Assembly: GCF_024347455.1 (NCBI RefSeq)
Contig: NZ_AP025483.1
Span: forward strand, 2,170,001 to 2,234,000
From: Vibrio echinoideorum
GTDB lineage: Bacteria; Pseudomonadota; Gammaproteobacteria; Enterobacterales; Vibrionaceae
Length of the DNA stretch: 64,000 nucleotides
Reading direction: 5' to 3'
Part shown: one piece after another, positions 33,212 to 45,700 of the stretch
How the letters are laid out: each line of letters starts with the position of its first letter
Position numbering within the stretch: position 1 is the first letter of the stretch
Notes under the pieces: model-generated
Seen by the model: the letters and a program-made list of their open reading frames with translations, nothing else
The model's database searches: none
Told to the model about the DNA's origin: nothing
Position numbers and translations under genes: made by a program

Positions 33212-36200
33212 TTAAATCTTACCGACCAAGTTAATGAACACGCCTGAAGCATCGTAATCGTCATCGTTGGTTAAATCGCTATCAAACGCAGAGAAGTTAT
33301 AACCAATGCCTATCTTTAGGTTCTCGCCAATGTGCTTGTTCACCGAAACTAACGCTCCGTGTTCTAACTCATCATTGAGTGTGTCTGTTTTCCAGTGATA
33401 CTCACCCGTGACGTCCCACTCCTTCATCACACGATAAGAGGCGCTAAGTCCGTACAAGTCGATGTCACTTTTAACCATCTCATTCGCACCAGATGCTCGC
33501 TCGAAGGCTTGTTCTTTATCTTTATGTGCGTATTTAGTACCGACATCCCAGTGTTGGTCGATCGAATAGATCGCTTCTACTTCAATGATCTGACTGGTTT
33601 CGTCTTGATAATCCACATCGCGATCCAATTGATCGAAATCTGCAATGTAGGTGTAGCGACTCAGTAGGTTCAATCGATCGTTGTAGATCGGACGATACGC
33701 TAGTCCACCCGTTGCTTCGGTAAATTGCGCCATGGTTTCGCCCGTTGTTTCGCTTTCGGTGATGGAGTAGTTGTACTTGCCAAACAATGTGTACTCTTCC
33801 GTTAAGTGATGCGTATAACGGTTGGTCGTCACGATTTGTTGAAGCTCACGCTGAGCGATGTCTGGATCGTCTTCACTCTTATCCACTCGATATTCAAATT
33901 TGTGGCTTAAGGTGATGTCATCCAGATCAATCGATGCATTGAAGCTGATGGATTCACGCTCTGTGGTGATGTTCTCGTCATCTTCAATTTCACCAAGCTG
34001 ATAACCAATCCCCATCTCGACATCTTCCGTCACATCGTAACCAAAGCCATACGAGTCGATACGACCGTGACCATCATTTTCATCAACAAACTGGTTCTCT
34101 TGGTAGAAATCGACACTGCTGGTGAGGTCCGCACGCTGACCGACAATCACGTTGTTTTCACCTTCGTAGTTATCATCAACGTAGGTCACGTATGTAGAGT
34201 GGTCATCAGACACATCGTAAGTCACGGTCGCTTCAGCAACTTGGCCACGGTCGCCGTCGGTGTATTCACCACCCAACGACAAGTCTTCCAATACTTGGAA
34301 CTCCGCACCAATCGATGCGCTATCGTTCTCGTCGTAGTCATCCGATTGAGAGACTGTGGTTTGGCCTTTAATGTAGACGCTATTGTCGCTGTCCCACATG
34401 TATTCCAAACGCACACCCGCCAAGGTCGCATCGCTGTGCTCGTCGTTTTGGTTAAGCTCTTCAGTTTGTTGCCCTGCCGCCGAAACTTTGATGTGCTCGG
34501 TGATTTTAACTTGAGTCTCGACCTCAATGGTTTCAGTATCCGCTTCTAAATTGCCGTCGACATCACGCTCTTCATTGGTAGAGAAACGAGATAGAACCGC
34601 CAAGCGATCGGTCGCTTGCAAACGAAGTTCTGCACCGTAGGCTTCTTGTTCTAGGTCATCGCTACTGCTTGCGTAACTGTATCCTGCATCTTTGTCTCGA
34701 TACCAAAGTTTCAGGTCATTACCTACGGCACCAAAGATAGTTGGGGCAAGATCGTAAAGGCTCGTCACAGCAGTAATTTGAATGCTGTCACCTTCACGAT
34801 CTTCTAATGTGTCGCCAATTGGCGTAAAGGTTAAACCACCATCAACAGAAACAAAGTTCGACTCTGTTTGAGTACCTTCACTGTGTGCAAATTCAGCCTT
34901 AATGTAAGTGCCTTCTGTTGCACGTAACGTTAAGTCGGTGCCGTAAGACTCGTAGTCTTGGTTGTCCTTTTCTTGAGTCGCATACGTCACACCAACACCA
35001 ACGTAGTCGTTGATCCAACCTTTGGCACGACCACCGTAAGACATCGCATCTAACGAGTCAGAACCTTGTGGGACGTACTCATAGTCGACAACCAGAAAGT
35101 TTTCGTAGTCGTCGCCGTTTTCAATCACGCTGCCAAAGCTGTCGGATAGGATGTTGTCGAGTGGCTTGGTCAAAATAATGCGACCTTGGTACGGGTCAAA
35201 GTCATAGTCGACGCCCGGCTCAAGTGGGATTTCATTTTGTACTAGGCCATATTCATCTTTTACTTTTACGTAAACCTTGTCGCTTCCCGGTACCGCTTCG
35301 CCGTGGCGAAGGAAATACAGAGAACCGCCCGTACCTAAGAACTCATCATGCGCATACAAGGAGTCAGCTTCTGCCGTAAATCCGACCACGTTCAAGCGGT
35401 CTTCACCGTATTGGGTGGTATCGCGAGTGCGGTAATCAGCTTTGAAACCATATAAGCTACGGTTGTAGTCGTTGTTCTCAGTACCGGTTAAACCTGTGTT
35501 GTAGTTACCCCACAAGTATTGCGATTTATCGTATTCCACATTGAGGTAAACCTTACCCTTAGTGTTGACCACTTTTTCGATGTTCGAGCTGTCACCATAG
35601 TTACCGTAATACAGCTCATCGTCGTCTTCGAGGATATCGAATACATCCGAATCGTCTGATGCGAACGGATGTTTGAACATGTCTTTGATCTCACTTTCTC
35701 GAGTATCGAAGTGAGTGGTCACGCGAAGTTTGTCGCCAAATTTACCCTGACCAAAGTACGCTAAACGACCTTGGTTATAGATGTTATCTTGGTACTGGTC
35801 ATCGACACTTAATGCATCGCTATTACCAGACACATTGTTCTTACCAACATAAAGATCAGCCAAGCCGGTTTGTGCGTAGTACGTATCTGGAATACGAACG
35901 TACAGCTTGTAACGACGTTCATCACCGTTATCAAACACAACCTTGGTTGGAAAAATGTAAGAGTCTGTTGGTAGATACTGTTCTGCGTATAAGTTGCCAT
36001 CTTCGACGTCAAATTCGTCTTCACCGATGATGACTTTATCAACGCCTTTTAAGCCGGTACCAATGAACTTGGCTAAGCCTGCATTGGTCGGGATGTTGTG
36101 ACGCATCAACTTAGCTTGGCCGTAGCTTTTGTCTTTGCTCTCTTCATCGTCGTTATCGTTGCGATCGATATCGACTTCAGAATCAGGCTTTACTAGGTCC

Positions 36201-36727
36201 GTCACACCAACGGTAGTCACATCCATGTTGCCATCTTTGTCCCACGCTTTTAGGCGGAACATCAGCTGCTCACCAACCGCAAACTGGTAGTCGACATCAG
36301 TTTGACCATCCCAGTTGATGTCAGAATCGTTTGCCAGTTTATCGCCATCAAGCACAGCGATTGGCTCAGACAAGCCAAAGTCACCCACACGGTACACTTC
36401 CAATTGGTACTTTTTGATGTAGTAACCATAGTTGGTGGTGATGGTGAAACCGATGCTGTCACGCAGTGTGCCTTGTTCGACTTCTAATTCATCACTGACA
36501 CTGACATCTAATACTGGGTCAAAGCGAGTGATGTCACGGCTTGCCCAAATAGCGCCTTGCTCTAGGTAAATACGTGAGCTGTCTTGGTCTTGATTCGGTT
36601 TGGTGATTTCAATGCCAGTCGTCTCAGAACCGAGTTTTTCAAGCTTACCTGTGTCTTTCGCTACCGCCATCACTGGGATGGCAGTCAACACACACGTCGC
36701 TAAACGAGACTTACTAAATACTTTCAT
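33212..36727 (-). CDS. Large exported protein with probable C-terminal outer-membrane beta-barrel
   Basis: 1,171 residues with a signal peptide ending at VMAVAKD (around residue 24). Residues about 30-330 form beta-sandwich-like domains. From about residue 330 to the end the chain shows repeated amphipathic strands rich in Asp, Glu, Tyr and Gly (such as KVYLNVEYDKSQYLWGNYN, EEYTLFGKYNYSIT, NLKIGIGYNFSAF), ending in SGVFINLVGKI. This looks like a large barrel of 20 or more strands. It is strongly acidic. It lies 27 bases after the giant DUF11 gene and before the double-OmpA lipoprotein, so the three are one operon. In related genomes such barrels can be fused to or neighbour DUF11 proteins. 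Family name not known to me. Confidence 0.82.
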   Translation of the reverse strand: MKVFSKSRLATCVLTAIPVMAVAKDTGKLEKLGSETTGIEITKPNQDQDSSRIYLEQGAIWASRDITRFDPVLDVSVSDELEVEQGTLRDSIGFTITTNYGYYIKKYQLEVYRVGDFGLSEPIAVLDGDKLANDSDINWDGQTDVDYQFAVGEQLMFRLKAWDKDGNMDVTTVGVTDLVKPDSEVDIDRNDNDDEESKDKSYGQAKLMRHNIPTNAGLAKFIGTGLKGVDKVIIGEDEFDVEDGNLYAEQYLPTDSYIFPTKVVFDNGDERRYKLYVRIPDTYYAQTGLADLYVGKNNVSGNSDALSVDDQYQDNIYNQGRLAYFGQGKFGDKLRVTTHFDTRESEIKDMFKHPFASDDSDVFDILEDDDELYYGNYGDSSNIEKVVNTKGKVYLNVEYDKSQYLWGNYNTGLTGTENNDYNRSLYGFKADYRTRDTTQYGEDRLNVVGFTAEADSLYAHDEFLGTGGSLYFLRHGEAVPGSDKVYVKVKDEYGLVQNEIPLEPGVDYDFDPYQGRIILTKPLDNILSDSFGSVIENGDDYENFLVVDYEYVPQGSDSLDAMSYGGRAKGWINDYVGVGVTYATQEKDNQDYESYGTDLTLRATEGTYIKAEFAHSEGTQTESNFVSVDGGLTFTPIGDTLEDREGDSIQITAVTSLYDLAPTIFGAVGNDLKLWYRDKDAGYSYASSSDDLEQEAYGAELRLQATDRLAVLSRFSTNEERDVDGNLEADTETIEVETQVKITEHIKVSAAGQQTEELNQNDEHSDATLAGVRLEYMWDSDNSVYIKGQTTVSQSDDYDENDSASIGAEFQVLEDLSLGGEYTDGDRGQVAEATVTYDVSDDHSTYVTYVDDNYEGENNVIVGQRADLTSSVDFYQENQFVDENDGHGRIDSYGFGYDVTEDVEMGIGYQLGEIEDDENITTERESISFNASIDLDDITLSHKFEYRVDKSEDDPDIAQRELQQIVTTNRYTHHLTEEYTLFGKYNYSITESETTGETMAQFTEATGGLAYRPIYNDRLNLLSRYTYIADFDQLDRDVDYQDETSQIIEVEAIYSIDQHWDVGTKYAHKDKEQAFERASGANEMVKSDIDLYGLSASYRVMKEWDVTGEYHWKTDTLNDELEHGALVSVNKHIGENLKIGIGYNFSAFDSDLTNDDDYDASGVFINLVGKI

Positions 36728-36754
36728 ACAATTTCCAGATACGGTTCCAATGGC

Positions 36755-39700
36755 TTACTTCTGTTCACTTTGTTGATCTTTGCGATGAACGCTAAAGTTG
36801 AACTTGGTGAGCTTGTTCGGGGTAATTCGCAACACTTTCGGGTTTTCGCTCACCACTTCCATAGAGGTGGATAACGAATCAGTGTCCAACTTCACTAGGA
36901 AGTTCTTACCTTTCTTATTGAGTACCCATTGGTCGGGCACGTGGTAACGACCGTACTGGTCTGTGTAAATAACGATTCCCTCAACCGTCATCAACTTAAC
37001 GCCCGGAATACCATCTTCGTAAATACCTTTGTTCTCGATAACGATTTCCCACAGGTAATCCTCGCCATCGCGATATAGGTTTCTGGTTACGTTGAGGTTT
37101 TCCGCGCTCAGTCCCTTCTTCTTATCTGATTCATGCTTGAACTGAATCTGACCTTTTGTGTCGAACTCAATACGAGAGCCCGAATCGGTTGTGACATAGA
37201 AATCAAAGCTCTGCTGTGTGCGAGTCTTAAATTGAATCACCACTTTGCTGGTTTCTGGCAGTGTTCGGTTTACTGAATGCCCCCAAAGATCGCCAAGATC
37301 CAAGCCCTGCTCAAGCCCAGTGGTTATCGCACCATCTTGAACAGCAACGTCTTGACCATCACGGATGATGTGTGTCGAGTCGACAATGTAGCCTTGCGTT
37401 GCTAGGTTCGCAGTTAACTCAACATCAAAAGCGGTTGCATCAGCTTGGAATCCATCCTTGTTGTGATCTTCAAAAACTTTACCGATGATTGATGAGGTAT
37501 CGAACACTTTGTCCGGCTCTACGGTCACTTTAGCGGTGTCTTCATTGGAAACAGCCGAGCCATCCACTTTCGCGACTGCGGTGTTGATGTAGTCACCAAA
37601 GGTGGCACCTACCGATACACGCAATAAGTATCGAATACGTAGCTTCTCGCCCGGATCAAAGTTCAACGAAGTGAACATAAGCTTGCCAGTGTCTGATGGC
37701 TCTTGAGAAAGAACCTGATCGTCTTCCGTACCAAACTCACCATCAATACCGCTCAACACGATTTCTGATGTGTCCACGATATACTTCAAGCCCCCCGGAT
37801 AACGATCTTCTACCCCCACGTTCTTAAAGTAAGATTCATTGTTGTTCTCAACGATGATCTCGTACTCAACCGCATCACCGACTTGCGCGGTATCTTGCAA
37901 CGCAGACTTGGTCAGTTCCAATTCCCCAGAGTTATCTGGAATCTTCTTGATGTGAGTGGTTACGCTGTCGCTGGTTTCGGTGCCGTCAGATTCGGTCGCC
38001 GTAAAGGTATTGGTAATGTCGTCATCCAAACCTTTACCTAGTGTACCGACCACTTCAAACGCATAGGCATTTCGCTTTTGGGACTTCAGGTTAACGGTAG
38101 TGTCTAGGTCTTTACTCGACGGGAAGCTATGACGCTGAATAACCGCGCCTGTATCATCGACTTCAACACCTTCAATCGTCCAATCAGTAAACACTTTATT
38201 GCCAACGCTATTTTGCAGTTCGCTGATCTTATCAGTTAGTCGCACGTTCGCTGCATTACCTAGACCATTGTTGGTCACGGCTAGGTAATAAGTGACACTG
38301 TCGTCATCTTCAGTGTATTCAGGTTTGTCTGAACGCTTTTCGACAACCAGATCTGCACCCACTGGCGGTAAATCGAGAGCTGATACTTGATCGGCGACTG
38401 CCTGCATCGAGGTTTCTGATGCCAACATGCCTTTAGAACGAGCACGCATCGTTGGGCTACCGGTTAAATCAAGGTAGTAGCCAAGCACATCGATGTTGGT
38501 CAGCATGTCTTCGTTAACTGTCAGGGTGAAGGTGTAATCAATCTTGCCGCCCGGCGCGATATCGACCAAAGTGAATAAGTCTTTGTCATGATCAAACGTA
38601 CCCGGTTGCGTTTCAGCCCCTTCCGATTTAGCGGTAAGTGTCCAACCATCAAAAGCATTGCTGCGAGAACCGTCGATGTAATCACCCATTGACTCAGAGA
38701 ACTGGGTGTAAAGCGCGACATCTTTAGCGATGCCACGACCAATGTTTTGTACCACTAAGTGATACTCGACTTGGTCGCCCGGCACGTAATAAGGTGCGTC
38801 TGTAAAGAGATCGGCTTGAACAACCGCGGCAACAGTTTGAACCGGAGGGCTAACCACATCGCCGCCGTCGACTTGCGCTGTATTGATGATACGCCCAGTC
38901 GCAGTATCGACTACGGTACCTTTTGAGCGGAATACAACCGTACCGTGCGGAGCAATATCCACACTGTATTCAATCGGGCTAACTTGCTCGGTCGTAGTCC
39001 CGACCGTGGTTGAGTCAACAACCAAAGAAGTGGTTCCGTCAACAAAAGCAGGCCCAGTGGTACCATCGTAATAGCTCACCTCAATGGCACTCATATCATC
39101 GACAACGCTTAGGTCACTGATGTAGTTGTTTGAGGTGTTTTCAATAGTGATCAAGAATTCCAGCTCGCCACCCGGTTCATACTCGGTTTGTACGTTGGTT
39201 TTCGTCGCAACAAACTCCGAGTCTTTCGGCGTCATGATTACCGTCGAGTCTTGTGGTGTGCCGTTGTAAGTGATGGTTGCCGTATTACTGATATCGCCAA
39301 TCGCCGTGGTGCGAATCAACGCCTTAACGTGGAATGTCACCGCACTTTGTGGCGCAACATCCATATTGACGTCGATATCTTCACTCAGGTCAAAAGTCTT
39401 CGGATTCACAACCGTGCGGTCATCTGAAGTTTCAAAACTCACTTCCCACATTAGGAATGCCGATTCTTTTTTGTCTGCTGTGGTATCCACTTCAATGTCA
39501 CTGATTATGTCTTGCAGCTGAACGCTAGATGCAAACGCCTCAGAACTGTTGGTTACGGTGATGTCGTAGTTAATCAGTTTGGTTACTTCATAAGATGGCG
39601 TATCAACCGTCTTCTTGACCGAAACCGTCGCCAACACTGGTGTGCTGGTTGCCGAGTCATTTAAAGTTGTGCCATCAAAGGTCGCTGATGCCGCATTAGT

Positions 39701-42700
39701 GATATCACCAGTCGCAAGCGTATTCGTCGCTATTTGAATCGTAAAAACAATACTGTCTTCCGGTGCGATATCGAGCGTCTCCTTGAGGTCTTCACCACTG
39801 GTTGCGTCTGGTACTGGCATTTCACCCGTCGTCGATACCGCTGAAATTTGGATTGAAGCAGGATCAAAGGCTTGATTCATCTCACCACCAGCAATCGTGG
39901 TTTCAACCGATTTCAACGCATCTTCAATCACAACATCTTCTGCCCAACCTAAGCCGTTATTTTTAACGGTCACGGTGTACTGAAGTGTTTCTCCCGGAAG
40001 GTATTCCGCTTTATCGACGTCTTTCGTGATCTCTACTTGTGCGTCTTCTGGAATGTAGGTCGCGTCTGCGGTGTATTCACCATCATCGCCAGCCACTTTA
40101 ACAACGTTTGTGATCTCGCCTTTGGCTTTGTCATTCACGGTATTGGTGACAACAAACGAATAGCTATCGCCGGGGTGAATACTGTAAGTGGCGCTGTAAC
40201 CTTGATTGGTATTAGACACATCTTTGCGAGCATTCAATGCTGGGTCACCACTACCATCAATCTGTTCATCGCTGATGATCCAGTTGCCAGTAAGGGCTTG
40301 TTCTTGATCTGGGCTGTTCGCCACTTCTGTCATGATGGTATCGATACGATCCGTCAGGACTTGATCCACAAGGTAACCTTTACCTGTGTTAGCCACAGTG
40401 ATCTTGTAGGAGATAGGTTGACCCGGTTGGTACTTAGCATCAGGTTCGGCAATCGGGGTGGTTTCTTTGGTTAACACCAACTGTCCCGGTTGAGGCGTGA
40501 TGTACCCCTCTCTTAAGCGAGCTATTTTCGAATCGTCCAAGCCATGTCGCAGATATGCAGTATTGGTAAAGCGACCAATCGCGTCATCACGAACCTTGCC
40601 TTCAACATGGATTCGAACAACCGTGTACTTGTCACCGCCGCCAGTGCCCGCATCATCACGCCCTGCCATCTTGACTGACTCTGCAGGTAAATCGATGTCT
40701 GGGCTGCTTTGCTCAACGAGCTTGTCTAACTCTGAGAAATCATTCGCGTTAGGATCAGATGGTGCAGAGTTGTATAAAACATCGTAATCGACACTCCACT
40801 CTGTGAGTGCGGTTTGCATTGAACCATCGACCGTTTCGACTTCGAAGCCACTGATGATGTCGCGGATTGAGAACAGGCCAGAATCCACATCGTCATTAGT
40901 GATGTCGATGTAGTAATTCACCGTTCCACCCGGTACGTACGTGGGTGTATCTGTCCACTTATCGATTAAGATATTCGAGCGACCGGGGTCAAGTACGATG
41001 TCGTTGGTGTCATCGCCGTTCACTTGTGCTGTGTTAGTAATGGTACCTGTTGCCGATGTTGAAACCGTGCCTTTAACATCGAACACGATGCGTTCGCCGG
41101 GGCGAAGATCGACAGTCACATCCAACGGGACACTTCCGTTGTAGTCGCCCTGTACGTCATAAGATCCTACCGGTTCAACTGCAATCGCTGTTGCCCAATC
41201 AGAGAACGCATCATCGCCATCTTCCGTTTTGATGGTATGGATAGCATCGATAACACGTACATCATTGGCAATGCTATCGCCCGTGTTATCTAACGTGACT
41301 TGATATTCAACATCACCACGTGGTGCATAAGTACAGCTGCTGCCATCGTTTGAAGGAACTGAACAGCCAGCCGATTCACCATCGGTGTATACCAAGGTTT
41401 TGAAGTAGTCGAGTTCAGCCGCTTGTGGTGGAATCGTTTCTGATGTTGCTGACTCATTTTCTGCCGTCACTCGGTTGGCTTCAATAGTCCCTAAAGCGTC
41501 ATCACGGATTACACCCGTTAAGTTGAACGTCAGCACTTCACCTGCGGCAATATCGGTTTCAATATTCAGGTTACTGTTTGGGTTATAGCTAGGAACATAA
41601 GTATCGGCGTTTGCATCAATACCATTGCTGACTTCGTGAATGATATCGCCCGAAACAAAGGCAGATTCCATTGTTCCGCCAATAACCTCAACTTGAATAT
41701 CCTTTACCGTGTCTTTGATCTGAATGTCATTTGCCCAACCGTTTTCAGGGTTAGTGACCACAAATTCATACTCAACTTCATCACCCGGCAGATAAGTATC
41801 TCCATCGTTAAACGGGTTACCATTAATCGACACCACGCGTTTTTCAACGCTGATATTATTGCCAAGAGGCATTAGAGTCGCAGTGCGAACCATACCGTCA
41901 TAATTCGCTTTGTTTTGAATATCACCCAACGCATCCTCACGAATCACAACATGGATGGTGAACGTTAGGCTTTCTTGAGGCGCGATAACAATGTCGTTAT
42001 CAATATCGATGTTGTTACCAGAAACAAAGTCAACGGCGTCCGTTATAGAACCTGTCGCTGCGGTTTTATCTAGGCTAACTTCCCAACCAGCCAAGAACGG
42101 TTGTCCGACAGGGTCAGTGCCAGCAGTCGAGGCATCTTCTGCAATGCGAGTCTGGATTGCAGAAATAGTATCTTCGAGGCGAGAGCCATACTCAATGCCG
42201 TTACCCGTGTTCTTAATTTGAACTCGGTAGTAAACCTCACTCTCACCAGCGGCTTGAGAATATTCAGTTTTTTGCGAAGAGAACCCAGCATCATAAAACG
42301 CCTTTTTCGAGAATGTTATCTCAGGTTCTGACATCGACGTAGGTGGAGACACAGCGATAAACTGGTTGCCATCATCTTCATCGATATAAGCTTTGTTGGT
42401 AAAAGAGCCTACCGCTTTCGGGCTGATTTTGGCTTTGATAACATAACGTACAAAAGCTGATGACATTGCGCGACCAAAATTATCTGCCGAGATATCGAAG
42501 TGAGTATCAATCGGCTTATTGTCTTGGATTGAGTTATCAACATCTGGGTTGGAAATACCTGAGCTATCAGTGAATGTTTCAATCGTCCAGCTATCAAATG
42601 CAGGGCCACGCGTTCCATCAAAGTATTGAGTGTTAATTTGGTCGATGTCATCACGCAAGCTCATATCATCAACGTGGGCGCTCGCAATGTTCTCAATTAA

Positions 42701-45700
42701 AATTTCATACTCAACATAACCACCTGGCATGTAGTTAGTTGCGCCAACCAGTTCGTTTTCATCCGTGTCGTAATACGCCAGAATGTTCTTTTCAAAATCA
42801 ACTTTTCGAGCTTCTTGACGAATATCATGAGATATCGTGTCGCCATCAACGGTTAGAACGTTAACAACATCACCATTGGCTTTATCATTAATAGTCGCGA
42901 CCACTTGATATTCAAGCGTGGCTCCCATTGGAATATCGGCTTCTAGATCTAAGTTACTGTCTGTTGATGTATAAACCTTGCCCGCACCCGCACCTGCATC
43001 CACGTATTCAGAATCAGTGCCCGTTGCGATAGAGGTAATGGTCCACGTTGAATAAGCAGATCCAGTCGTACCATCTACGAGACCGACTGTAATATCTTTG
43101 AGGTTATCAACGATTGGAATATCGTGAGCGTTACCTTTGCCGTCATTCTCAATCACTAAATGATAGGTCACGGTTTGAGCGGGCTCGTACACCACTTCAT
43201 CGGTGGTTTTATCAAAATCTAGATGGTAGTCATCGGGAATCACGACGGTATCTCGATAATGAATATCGCCGACCGCATCAGGTCTTACTGTACCGATTAC
43301 GGTGTAAGTAACGTCTTCGCCAGCATCAATATCAATAGAGGTCACAATGTCAGTGTCGTTCGCAACATCACCGTCTTTTGTCCCATCGGTCGTACCCGCG
43401 TTTGCAGGGTCACTCTTAACTACCGCAACCGTAAACTTGTTTAAACCAACTGAATCATCGAAAAATGGATTACCTGAACTGCCATCTTGTAGCTCCACTG
43501 ATATGTCATTAATCAGTTCGTTGACGTCAACGTTATTTCGATAACCGTGTCCATCTTGAGAGTTGTATTTGATGGTATAAGTCAGCTCATCGCCCGGGGA
43601 GTAACGGTTAATATTGGTTGTACGAACTACGTCGCCACTGTTATGCACCTGATGGTTTTCAGCCACGGCACGTTTGGCATACTCACAATCGTCAGTACAA
43701 CCTGCATTATCATCATGTATCAGCACCGCTTCGTTGCGGATTATGCCGCCGTCTCTGTCAGCGACACCGTTAGATACCGCATTGTCTTTGACATGCGCCT
43801 TAATACGCACCGTGACAAAGCTCTTCGCGGGAATTGAAACTGGAAACTCCACATCTTCACTCGTTTGAGGGCCGAAACCAGAACCAGTATCAACAGACCA
43901 ATAGTCAAACGGGTTTTGCTCAAGAACATCTTCTACTTCACCATCTTTATCATTCGCTAGCGTAGTAGTGATCTCACTCAGGCGATCCATGAAGATAAGA
44001 TCGGTCTCATCAGTGTCGCTGTTATTGCCAATAACGATGGTATAGGTGAGATCTTCACCCGGCGTGTAACGAACAACATCGGTCGTTTTGGCTAGTGAAA
44101 CATTGATGTCATAAGTACTGTGTGAGTTATCTATTTGAGCGGAAGAGCTGTGGTCACGATCCGTGATAGGATCGTAAACATCAACACGATTCGATACTTG
44201 TTCTTCTTCATAGTCAGACTTAACAATGCCGCTCACTTCGTAATGAACCCACCCTCCAGGAGTGATATCAACGTCGGTATTGATGTCAGTGTCGTTAGCA
44301 ATATCACCGTAGCGAGAACCTGGTTTATCAGTGTTGGTTGAACCAACAACAGTCCAACTATCAAAGAAATTAAGTGCTGAAATGCTATCTTGTACCGTTG
44401 CGTCATTTGCGTAGCCGATGCCACGATTATAGATATAAATATCGAACGTAGCGCGCTCACCTACAACAAAATCGGTATTACGAGCTGTCTTAGCGACAAC
44501 AAGATTAGGTTCATTTGGGTAGGTGCGAACGGTATCCGATAGGTTAGTATCTGGTCCCGTCACTGTTGCGGTATTGGTGAACGCTCCCCAAAGAATCTCG
44601 CTGTCGACACTGCGATCGAGTGTCCCAACAATGGTATAGGTAATCGTCGCACCTGACGGGATCTGAGCGGTGGCATCCAAATCATTATTATCCGAGAACG
44701 ATCCAGGGTCGGTTACGGCTTTCACCCACGGAGAGTCTGCTTCTCTTTCTGCACTGATCGTCCACGATGAGAACACAGGCTTGGTTTCACCCGGTTCATG
44801 CAGTAACTCAGCCTCTATCGTGCTGATTTCATCTTTAATATTGATGTTAGACGCGAAACCATTCCCTTCTGGGTTGGTAACGCTGATTGTATAAGTGACT
44901 TCCTTTGTCGTATCGGTGTAAGCGTTTTGTTCATTGTTGCCATCGACACGCTTATCCAAGACTAGGTAATAGTCTCTTGGGTATGAACCTCTGTCGGAAT
45001 AAAGCACGCTGTCTACCGTCACTTCATTTCGAATCTCATCATCGGCAATCGGGTTTACCACCGCTGCAATGCTGTAGATGATTTTGTCGTATGGGGCTAG
45101 CTTCGCTTCCACATCCAAAATGTTCTTATTGCTCTGATTACCTGAAATTTCACCGCTAAAACCGGGATCACTGTTTATTGAGACTAAGTCATCCGAACCA
45201 TAAGATTTCGCCGTCACAACCCAGCTCAAATACGCTTTGGTCGGCTCATCCGTGATTGATTTGGTCATGATTGATGCAATGTCATCGTATACTGGCACAT
45301 CGATCGCGTAGCCATCACCGTTGTTTTCTACAGTAATTTCATAATTAAGATCGCCACCTGCAGAGTAGTAGCGTGAATCTACTTCCTTCTGTACTTTTAA
45401 CTTGGAATTTGGCATTTGCACGCCTGAACCAGCCTCACCAAGGTTATCTCCTAAGCACAAACCTGCATCAGTACCATCATCAACAATTTGACCCACACTG
45501 GTATCTGCTACTTTTGCTGTTAACTTGTAATGAACAAAACCTTCAGGTGCCAGATCGACTTTTAGGTTGATGTCGTTCGTAGTCCAAGCTCCATAATTAA
45601 ATGAGCCATAGTTAGAACCCTCACCGCTGCTCTCATCCACTTCTAGCTTCCATTCAGAGAATGCAGAAGCGGTGGTGCCATCGGCTTGCTCTGTCACAAT

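Noticed and set aside
34067..34549. Long plus-strand open frame of 160 codons inside the barrel gene
   Set aside because: It is antisense to a clear exported protein and its hydrophobic Val/Ile-rich content is what the reverse complement of Asp/Asn/Tyr-rich coding gives.
42070..42654. Reverse-frame and shifted open frames inside the giant DUF11 gene
   Set aside because: They are shadows of the long repetitive gene, lack ribosome sites and encode low-complexity sequence.
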